NCBI GenBank assembly: GCA_021817845.1
Contig: JAKAFW010000003.1
Coordinates: 62,001 to 126,000 of the forward strand
From: FEN-1297 sp021817845
GTDB lineage: Bacteria; Bacteroidota; Ignavibacteria; Ignavibacteriales; Ignavibacteriaceae
Length of the DNA: 64,000 nucleotides
Direction: 5' to 3'
Shown: positions 25,819 to 33,103 of the stretch, in pieces
Position numbering within the stretch: position 1 is the first letter of the stretch
Layout: the number at the start of each line of letters is the position of its first letter
Program-made: the position numbers and the translations under genes
The notes under the pieces: generated by a model
Told to the model about the DNA's origin: nothing
What the model saw: the letters and a program-made list of their open reading frames with translations, nothing else
Databases searched by the model: none

Positions 25819-28443
25819 CTAAAAATTAAATTGAATCAACCATCTAAAATCAAATTTTTTACCGTTATTAACCGGTTGATTTATGTATAAAGGGAAATCA
25901 ATTTTTATATATCCTAAAAGATTAAATCCGATTCCTAAATCATATTTGAGAGAACCAAAAGATTTATCCCAAACATTACCTACATCGCAAAACATATTTA
26001 CGAATGTTAAATTTGGAATTGAAACTTCCAGGTTAGCTCCCAATCCGTTTGAACCTCTTAAATGCTGCCCGATATAACCTCTCAAGTTAGCATCACCTTG
26101 TACATGTAAATTTCTTTGAGTAGAAATAGAATTACCTGGGTCAACAAACCAATATGCAAAGCTTGAAGGATATACGCTGCCCGATAAAAATACAGATTCC
26201 TGGGTTGGGTAATTACCTCTTACAATTCCCCCGAATAATCTGTAATTAAGCCAATCGATAGAAGCAGGAAGAAAGTTCTCAAGCTCCATAGAAATTCTTG
26301 AATAAGAAAAATCGCCCCCCATCATCTTACTGCCAAACTTAGCTGTTATATTTTCCTTTTCACTCTGTAGTTTCTTATCCCAATTTAATGATAATGTATT
26401 GTTTGTTCCATGCTGAAAATCTTCATTATCATAATAAGCTATATCATAAATCAAGTTTCTGTTAATTGTTAAAGTCAGGATGTTATGTTTACCATATCTT
26501 CCGTCTTTTTGAAAAATATAATTTAGATTTAATCCGTAATTCTCGGTGCCGCGGTAATTACTTAAATTCATTCCCCAATTCCATCTGTAAGAAGGCATAC
26601 CAAGTATTGTTTTAAAATCAAGAGAGTATCCTGCTCTTTTAGTACCGAAACCATAAAATAAACCTGTTCTCCATTTTATGAGCTCCAGGTTTCTTGAAAC
26701 AGATTCCTGCTTTACGGGATATATATTTGAAAGCCATAGCCCTAAACGTAAATGATCTCTTTCACCATAGGTAAATGAAGGATAGTAAAAATATTGTTCC
26801 TCGGACAAATTTAAATCCGAAATCAAAAAAGAAAATCTCTTTTGGCGGGGATAGTAATTATTTATCCGGTTAGCGTCTAATAAATACCAATTAGGGTCTA
26901 TTTCCGTTTTAACAACTTTTTCATCTGAAAGAAATTCAACATTAGCAATGCCGTTTTGCAAGTTACCGACTTTTTCAATTAGTTTTTTATTATTGCTTGT
27001 TACAGCCATAACCTGGAACGGAACAAACATATCACCGTTATTTTTTATTTGAACTGTGGTTTTATAATTTCCGGCTGCGGTTTTCTCACTCTCAACATCA
27101 CAAATATCATAATCTATAATTTTGTTGGTGTTAACCCAATCATTAACCTGTTTGCTTATATCTTTACCGCTTACATCTTCAAGATATTTTGTAAAATCAT
27201 TTTGTGAAATACTATCTTTTTTGTCATTTTCAATTAAGTTTTTTATTGCATTGTCAAAAGTATTGATGCCCATAGTAAATGCAAGACTGCTTAAAAAATA
27301 GTAACCTTTATCATAAGCTGCCCATGCATAGAGACTGCCATCCCCTAATGTGATTTTTGAAATTGGTTTTTCTTCGTAAACACTACCGAATACTAATCTA
27401 AGTAGATCACCAAAATTACCTTCAATACCTAAAGATATGAATAAAAACTTTTTACTAAGATTAATGTCTTTGTCATACATTTTTAAAATTGTTCTGCAAT
27501 ATGAACTCGCGGTATATTGGGCAAACGACTCATTCAGATACCAATCGTGATAATTAAACATTATTTTGTGCGGAAACCATTGATGTGCAGCCTCATGAGC
27601 AATTATAAAACGGGTTAAATCATCGTTTTCATTTATTATGCTTGAGCTTAAAAGCATCAGTCCTTTTGGTGAATATCCACTAAACTGATTAGAAGGAACT
27701 GCAACTTCCACAATTTTAAAATCCGGCAAAGGAAATTTTCCAAATCGTTCTTGATAATAAGATAATATTTCGCCAACGTAATTAATAAGAGTATCACTTT
27801 TTTCTTTATGTTCCGGGAAAAGAAAAGTTTCAATATTTATATTGTCTCTGGTTTGTTCATGAACGGAATAGACTGCTGCACATACGCTAAAAAGGATTAT
27901 TGCTTCGGGCGTTTTGTAATGATAAGTCAATTTGTCTTTTAGTGTATCAACTGCTATTAAATTTCCGGAACTGATAACCGTCAAACTATCCGGTACGGTA
28001 ACTTTAGTGTTAAAAGTAGCTTTATTACTAAAATTTTGGCTTTCCAATTGGGGGTAAAATTCTGATTCAGATAAAAGCATTATTCTGCTTGATGCCCAGT
28101 CAGAGTATTTTGCTTGATAGTTAATCCTCAAGGATACAATATCATTTGGTTTAATTGGTTTGTTTAGATCTATAATTAATTTTCCATCAACATCTATAAA
28201 ATCATATCTATTCCCATGTAAATCGGAAACCAAATCAATTTTATCGTAATCGAGATTAAAGGTTAACGTATTAACAGAACTAGAATCAAGCGATTTTATT
28301 GTAACTATAGATTCCGCATTCAGTTTTTCTTGTTTTGGGAATAATTCAAGATTTAAATCATAATGAGTTATTTTTAGATTTTGTGATAATGACGTGGAGG
28401 TAATAAATATTAGAAAAATAAAGAATTGTAGAAGTGATTTCAT
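25819..28443 (-). CDS. M1-like zinc metallopeptidase fused to an Omp85-like beta-barrel
   Basis: The 874-residue protein starts with a signal peptide (FFIFLIFITSTSLSQ). Residues 20-450 look like the M1 aminopeptidase fold: HEAAHQW at 283-289 with a zinc-ligand Glu305 in LNES. The spacing to the Glu is 17 residues rather than the usual 18, and the exopeptidase GxMEN motif is not obvious (SGYSPKGLM in its place). From about residue 530 the sequence alternates like outer-membrane strands. It has LRGY at 787-790, which matches the L6 signature of the Omp85 barrel, and ends in Phe. A surface- or periplasm-facing peptidase anchored in the outer membrane is inferred. Confidence 0.8.
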   Translation of the reverse strand: MKSLLQFFIFLIFITSTSLSQNLKITHYDLNLELFPKQEKLNAESIVTIKSLDSSSVNTLTFNLDYDKIDLVSDLHGNRYDFIDVDGKLIIDLNKPIKPNDIVSLRINYQAKYSDWASSRIMLLSESEFYPQLESQNFSNKATFNTKVTVPDSLTVISSGNLIAVDTLKDKLTYHYKTPEAIILFSVCAAVYSVHEQTRDNINIETFLFPEHKEKSDTLINYVGEILSYYQERFGKFPLPDFKIVEVAVPSNQFSGYSPKGLMLLSSSIINENDDLTRFIIAHEAAHQWFPHKIMFNYHDWYLNESFAQYTASSYCRTILKMYDKDINLSKKFLFISLGIEGNFGDLLRLVFGSVYEEKPISKITLGDGSLYAWAAYDKGYYFLSSLAFTMGINTFDNAIKNLIENDKKDSISQNDFTKYLEDVSGKDISKQVNDWVNTNKIIDYDICDVESEKTAAGNYKTTVQIKNNGDMFVPFQVMAVTSNNKKLIEKVGNLQNGIANVEFLSDEKVVKTEIDPNWYLLDANRINNYYPRQKRFSFLISDLNLSEEQYFYYPSFTYGERDHLRLGLWLSNIYPVKQESVSRNLELIKWRTGLFYGFGTKRAGYSLDFKTILGMPSYRWNWGMNLSNYRGTENYGLNLNYIFQKDGRYGKHNILTLTINRNLIYDIAYYDNEDFQHGTNNTLSLNWDKKLQSEKENITAKFGSKMMGGDFSYSRISMELENFLPASIDWLNYRLFGGIVRGNYPTQESVFLSGSVYPSSFAYWFVDPGNSISTQRNLHVQGDANLRGYIGQHLRGSNGLGANLEVSIPNLTFVNMFCDVGNVWDKSFGSLKYDLGIGFNLLGYIKIDFPLYINQPVNNGKKFDFRWLIQFNF

Positions 28444-28469
28444 AAATACTCCAACTTATTAATTTTAAC

Positions 28470-28627
28470 TTTATAACAGTGATGGACTTTGAAAGCAAAT
28501 GCCAATGTTTTATAAAAAACTTTGTTACCTAATTTATTTCAAGAGCATCAAACATTGACAACACAACTTTTATTATCACTAATGCAAAACAGTTTAAAGT
28601 TGTAGCCTTGGCAGCCACTTTATGCTA
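28470..28627 (-). other. Degenerate attC-like site C
   Basis: It lies directly after the stop of the hydrolase gene at 28629 and before the M1 gene. One end carries TTATAAC (28471-28477), the complement of a canonical GTTATAA core box. The other end, GTAGCCTTG then CCACTTTATGC, resembles the corresponding end of site B (GTCGCCTTGAGC then TTGTTATATGC). The inverted pairing is weak. Confidence 0.4.
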
Positions 28628-28628
28628 T

Positions 28629-29456
28629 TTATTTTTTAGCAATACATTTTTTAATAAAATTTGACAGTTTATTTATATATTCCTCTGGCTCTACCTTGTA
28701 AGTATCGCAATGAGTTCCTTTTTCTACCAGCCAATATTGTTTATTATTATGACTTATCGAATTATAAAGCTTCAATGACATTGACTCAGGTAAATTGTCA
28801 TGTTTACCGTGTATTATAAGTATTGGACATTTTACTTTTTGAATTTCTAAAGAGTTATCGAATTCTAAATCTTTATCATATTTTATTTTAATAAAATAAA
28901 GAAACCAAAAATGGGACTTCGTCGCAGCAACAAAATCCTTAGTTGAACTTATTAATCCTTCCAATATAAGACCCGATACACCTTTTCTTGTCGCAACCTT
29001 AACCGCAGGTATACTCCCCATTGATAACCCGTATATTATTATCGGCTTATTCTCAGGATTATGTTTCTCCAAATAATCCAATGCTCCTTCGGCATCTTGG
29101 TATATTCCTTTGAACGATGGTTCCCCGGTACTTCTCCCGTATCCTCTATAATCAATTGCAAACACATCTGCATTCAGCTTAGATAACGAATTGATTATAT
29201 TTGTCCAGGGATAGCTGTATAGATTTCTAGTATTTCCATGTAATAATAATATTATCGCATCGGAGTTTTCTTTTGTTAAATACCATCCGTTAAGTGAAAT
29301 GCTATCTTCAACAGAGAAATAAACATCATTGAATTTATAATCGCTGGAAAGCCTTTCTAATTTTACAGGCTGGAAAAACATACTTTCTTCAATTGTATAA
29401 CAACCTTGGGAAAGAAGCGAAAGGGAAAATATTAATATTAATATTTTGTTTTTCAT
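28629..29456 (-). CDS. Alpha/beta-hydrolase, probable lipoprotein
   Basis: The 275-residue protein has a short signal with a possible lipobox cysteine (LLSQGC, Cys19), suggesting anchoring to an envelope membrane. The hydrolase core shows LLHGNTRNL (oxyanion strand), the nucleophile Ser145 in GLSMGS, an Asp in IIHGKHD, and a His in GTHCDTY. The DYRGYGRSTG motif places it in the BEM46/serine aminopeptidase-like group. The gene is bounded by attC-like sites A and C, so it behaves as a single cassette. The substrate is unknown. Confidence 0.82.
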   Translation of the reverse strand: MKNKILILIFSLSLLSQGCYTIEESMFFQPVKLERLSSDYKFNDVYFSVEDSISLNGWYLTKENSDAIILLLHGNTRNLYSYPWTNIINSLSKLNADVFAIDYRGYGRSTGEPSFKGIYQDAEGALDYLEKHNPENKPIIIYGLSMGSIPAVKVATRKGVSGLILEGLISSTKDFVAATKSHFWFLYFIKIKYDKDLEFDNSLEIQKVKCPILIIHGKHDNLPESMSLKLYNSISHNNKQYWLVEKGTHCDTYKVEPEEYINKLSNFIKKCIAKK

Positions 29457-29470
29457 TTTACTCTCAACAG

Positions 29471-29660
29471 GCTAACGGGGTTGCCAATAAGCGGCGCCCC
29501 AACACTACAATGCCGAACTTGTTAAATAATTTTATAATTATAAAAATCTTTCATAGCCCAACTACCTTGAACAAGAAACCTGAAACGGAATAACTAACCC
29601 GAGAATTATGAAAATGCCAAATGCGAAAACGGCGTCCGCCTTGATTGGCTTGGTTATGTA
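29471..29660 (-). other. attC-like integron recombination site A
   Basis: Read on the minus strand, one end is CATAACCAAGCCAATCAAGG, followed by CGGACGCC. The other end is GGGGCGCCGCTTATTGGC, then AACCCCGTTAGCC. The ends are imperfectly complementary, with unpaired extra bases on one strand only, and are bounded by TAAC and GTTAG, the RYYYAAC/GTTRRRY pattern of attC. The central part matches site B closely. It lies 10 bp after the stop of the CPBP gene and 15 bp before the start of the hydrolase gene, which is how a cassette attC sits. Confidence 0.75.
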
Positions 29661-29668
29661 CGTTATTA

Positions 29669-30406
29669 TTATAAAAGCATCGGTATTAAAACCATTATTA
29701 CATTTGATATGTTATGAATTATTATTGGAAATACTATACTTTTGCTTTTTACAAATACCCAGCCCATAACGAAGCCCATACTGAACATCTGCAGGAACAT
29801 TATTAAATCGAAACTTATATTAAAATTCTTATTCAAATTTAATGCGTGTAATAAACCGAAAAGTATTGAAGTTATTAAAACACTTGGATTAATGAATTTC
29901 AAATTTTTTATTTTGATGTTATCAACCAGTATCTGACTTAATAATCCAATCATTATTCCCCTAAAAGCTAATTCTTCATCTATGCCTGGGATTGTAAGCT
30001 GGAACATCAAAGTCTCTAAGTTAAAGTTAGCTTTATTAGATGCAAAGAAGCCAATTGAAATTGTAGCGAAGGCAAACACAGATAAAACAATAAGAGAAAA
30101 TCGAATCGAATTAGGTTTTTGATGAAGTGTTATACCATATTCACTAATGGGATATTTCTTATAAAAAATTAGAAATATAATAGACCCTAAAATAGCTAAG
30201 AATTTACCAGACCAATTCCAATTTTGCTTAAAGAAATGGAATACATCCAACGAATAAGAAAATAACAATATATGATGAATAATTACAAAGAGAGTAAAAG
30301 CAATTATAGTATAATATGTATCACGATTTTTATTTTTAATAGTAAAAAAAACAACAGGGCTTATAATAAGCAATTGCAGCAAAACAAGAATTATTTGTCG
30401 GTACAA
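29669..30406 (-). CDS. CPBP family intramembrane glutamic endopeptidase
   Basis: The 245-residue protein has about seven hydrophobic segments and the CPBP/Abi motifs: EELAFRG (Glu144, Glu145, Arg149), FGLLHALN (His187) and IIIHNISN (His231). These proteases cleave within the inner membrane. Relatives act in bacteriocin self-immunity, prenyl-protein processing and abortive infection. It is bounded by attC-like sites A and B, so it can be read as one cassette. The substrate is unknown. Confidence 0.88.
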   Translation of the reverse strand: MYRQIILVLLQLLIISPVVFFTIKNKNRDTYYTIIAFTLFVIIHHILLFSYSLDVFHFFKQNWNWSGKFLAILGSIIFLIFYKKYPISEYGITLHQKPNSIRFSLIVLSVFAFATISIGFFASNKANFNLETLMFQLTIPGIDEELAFRGIMIGLLSQILVDNIKIKNLKFINPSVLITSILFGLLHALNLNKNFNISFDLIMFLQMFSMGFVMGWVFVKSKSIVFPIIIHNISNVIMVLIPMLL

Positions 30407-30447
30407 AATCTCACCTTATTTTATTAATAAATGTTCAAATTGTTTAG

Positions 30448-30660
30448 CACATAACGTCGTTGTGGCTAAGGCGCAGCCCAAAACTACAATGCCGAACTTG
30501 TTAATAGTTTTTATAATTAAAAAATATTTCATAGCAAAACTACCTTGAATAAGAAACTTGAAATGGAATGACCAACACTATAATTTGTAAAATGCCGAAT
30601 GCGAAAACAGTTTACCACGATTTAATCGGGGCTGTCGCCTTGAGCTACTTGTTATATGCG
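30448..30660 (-). other. attC-like integron recombination site B
   Basis: On the minus strand it starts CGCATATAACAAGTAGCTCA, continuing AGGCGACAGCCCC. It ends GGGCTGCGCCTTAGCC, then ACAACGACGTTATGTGC. The ends pair as an imperfect hairpin with single unpaired bases (C and A) on one side. The start strongly resembles classical attC sites such as that of aadA (TAACAA..C..TCAAG.CGAC). Its centre shares with site A the run ACTACAATGCCGAACTTGTT. It lies 25 bp after the stop of the 30685 gene. Confidence 0.75.
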
Positions 30661-30684
30661 ATTTTACTTTTATGATATTATTTT

Positions 30685-31812
30685 CTATGCAATAATAGCG
30701 ATGCATTTTATTTCATCCCAAATTGGCTCTTTGAAATATTTTGGGAACCATAATTCGTCAGGATAAGAGTCCATTGAATGCAAAAAAAATGGAATATTAT
30801 TTTCGCTATTTAATAATACAATCCCCAGCAATAATTTTCTTAGTGGTGGACATTGTATTAATAAAGTTGTGAGTAATTGGTGTGAAATAGTTTTATCAAC
30901 AGCAATCCTATTATAAAAAGCAAATACACCATTACCATTGTTGAATTTATCATAATTTTTCTTGCAAGTAAGTTTTTGGATTATGTTTCCGATAGATGCA
31001 ATCCTTTTTGCTTGAGGCATTTCTATTTTGATTGGGAAATCATTTTCTTCGATTTTACCAATAGATATTATTTCTATATCAGAAGAAAGTTTTGCAGTTT
31101 GAAAATTATGCTTGTATTTTTGTTCATAAATGATTTGGCTAGCTTGGTTCACTAAAGACATAATAGAGCTATGCAAAGCCCACGAAACATTTTCTATTTT
31201 AGGATTTATCGAGCACGCAGAAGCAATACCACCAACCCAAGACTCGCCAAAACGAATAATTCGTTTAATTCCGTCGTTTGGTAACATCTTTTCTATACTG
31301 CCACGGATCCAACCATCAAACTTATCCAAACCAATTTCAAAATCAGTTTCTGAACTACCTTTAACTTCGACATAAAAAGAATGATTTCCGGTCACTATCT
31401 CATAATCTGGTTGTTTAATATCTTTTTCAAGAATTAGGTTAACATTATTTGTGGCAGTTCTTATTCTAGAACCAACATATATTTCTGCTAATGCTCCATT
31501 AAAGCCAAATGGATTTTTCAAATCTTTTAACACTTTTTCATAATTCGTAATATTCTTAACAATAGATATTTCGAGACATATTTTAAACAAAGTATGCAAT
31601 GATTTTCCGGAAGTATCTATCAACATCCATACAATGGGATGAATATTTTGAGGATTTGCAAATTCTTCATCTTCTGGCATTTCAACTTCTTCAAAGGTTT
31701 CTTCTAATACTTTAAATAGGAAATCAGCTTTATTAGAAGTCAAACCAGATTTAATTAATTTTGATGATTCTAATACAACGTCACGAGTAAGTATATTTTT
31801 TTTCTTGGACAT
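30685..31812 (-). CDS. Protein with a PD-(D/E)XK nuclease-like motif
   Basis: I do not recognise a named family. The 375-residue protein has no signal or membrane segment. A central stretch resembles the PD-(D/E)XK nuclease fold: Glu110 in ALAEIYVG, PD at 135-136 (QPDYEIV), then VEVKG with Glu149 and Lys151. The remainder, including a C-terminal region with several hydrophobic strands, is unknown. As the first cassette of the attC array it may be a defence-related nuclease, but this is inferred from the motif alone. Confidence 0.55.
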   Translation of the reverse strand: MSKKKNILTRDVVLESSKLIKSGLTSNKADFLFKVLEETFEEVEMPEDEEFANPQNIHPIVWMLIDTSGKSLHTLFKICLEISIVKNITNYEKVLKDLKNPFGFNGALAEIYVGSRIRTATNNVNLILEKDIKQPDYEIVTGNHSFYVEVKGSSETDFEIGLDKFDGWIRGSIEKMLPNDGIKRIIRFGESWVGGIASACSINPKIENVSWALHSSIMSLVNQASQIIYEQKYKHNFQTAKLSSDIEIISIGKIEENDFPIKIEMPQAKRIASIGNIIQKLTCKKNYDKFNNGNGVFAFYNRIAVDKTISHQLLTTLLIQCPPLRKLLLGIVLLNSENNIPFFLHSMDSYPDELWFPKYFKEPIWDEIKCIAIIA

Positions 31813-33103
31813 AAGATTTAATTCAGACTTTTAAACTTTCTTAAGCATATACTATTAATTGAGAAAATTAATCCTTACCTCAATTGTCGTATTAGCAAGA
31901 TTTATTTCCCTGCTAACTCTCCTATTAAATATTAGCCCAATCTCCATAACTCGTTTATTCTATATATTGATAACATTTCATTTTAATTGCTTCAATTTAT
32001 TAAACGGAATAATTCTTCCGCCTAATAAATATCACACTTTCTCAGTCTAATGGGCTATATTTACACCGGCTCCTAAATTTGCTACATAAGTATTCGCCCA
32101 GTGAGATAAAATTCCTTTATCATATCTCTGTAAAACATGTACAGAATATCTCACGGGGGAAATCATCATAGTCTTTACCGAACCATGTTCTAATAATTCT
32201 TGTATTGGTTTATTTTCTTGAAATGTCTTCGCAATCCCTTCTCCCGGAATAACAATCTGAATGTTCTGTGAGGTAGTATTTATATTTGTTTGCAACCCTG
32301 CATCTCCCCACACAAATCAATTTGAAATTTATTTCTAGTATCCATCTTTAAGTTAAATACCTTATCCCAATAAATTTATAAATGAATCTAAATATTTTAT
32401 TCCCAAATTACAAGAAAATTATTGTAACGTTTTGTCCACACATTGGATCAAATATAAGATAACCGAAGCAGGCTTGTAAAAATGTCGTTAGGTCATAATA
32501 AAGGTAACCCCGAATTATGAATTCAATTTTTTCCCCTTTTGTTAATGGGGAGGACAAAGGAGGGGGTCGAAATAATAACATGACTAAAATCTTTGTCTAC
32601 TAGACAGGTATGTCTGCCTGCTGAGGCTAAGTCGAAGGCAGAATGTTTTTCCTGACTTTTATCTTTTTTCCCCCTTGCGGCTAGTCGCCCCAGGACATTT
32701 CTATTTCTTTCTTGATTCACATATTGCAATTCAATATGTTTGATATAGTCAAATATTAGTCCTTTTTCCCTGCATCTTATAACTTTATAGCTGTTACCTT
32801 TTAATTCTTCCAATTCCATTCAAAAAAGGAAAAGCAAATCAAAACTAACCCACAAAACATTATGAATGCACTGTGAATACACTCTGAATGCCTTCTAATA
32901 GCCTTATCTTGTTCAGAAATCACACTTGCCGATGCTGTTGCATAACTCCAAAATGTAATTTCAACCCTGCCGTAAGGCAGGTGGAGGGCCTGCCCCGTTT
33001 GCGGGGAGAAATCTCTTTATACTAAATGACACCAATTGTTAAAAAAAACAAAATTGATATTCTTTTCATATTACGGTATTTTTAATTTCTTAAAATTATA
33101 GAT
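31813..33103. other. Long spacer with repeats and no convincing gene
   Basis: About 1.3 kb lie between the last cassette and mutS. Two short minus-strand ORFs (32047-32313 from GTG, 32523-32819) lack family signatures, and the second is rich in repeat-derived sequence. From 32930 to 33025 there is a GAGAAATC-type repeat (CCCTGCCGTAAGGCAGG hairpin, then TTTGCGGGGAGAAATCTC). No integron integrase or attI was recognised. Confidence 0.6.

Larger units (their letters stand above)
24883..31812 (-). mobile_element. attC-flanked gene cassette cluster without an integrase
   Basis: Five minus-strand genes are interspersed with two good and two degenerate attC-like sites, each placed just after a gene stop and before the next start, as in integron cassettes. 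No integron integrase or attI was seen in the surrounding sequence to 33104 on one side or 23680 on the other. This fits a cluster of attC sites lacking integrase (CALIN). Confidence 0.6.

Noticed and set aside
31859..32050. 63-codon plus-strand ORF after the last cassette, considered as a remnant membrane gene
   Set aside because: It is hydrophobic by base composition, has no RBS, and is not related to any family I recognise.
32047..32313. 88-codon minus-strand ORF starting at GTG
   Set aside because: There is no recognised domain and no good RBS, and an in-frame stop lies just upstream. It could be a gene remnant but cannot be supported.
32523..32819. 98-codon minus-strand ORF with a basic N-terminus
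   Set aside because: Much of it is repeat-derived or low-complexity, there is no family signature, and the same sequence holds palindromic repeats, so I did not call it a gene.
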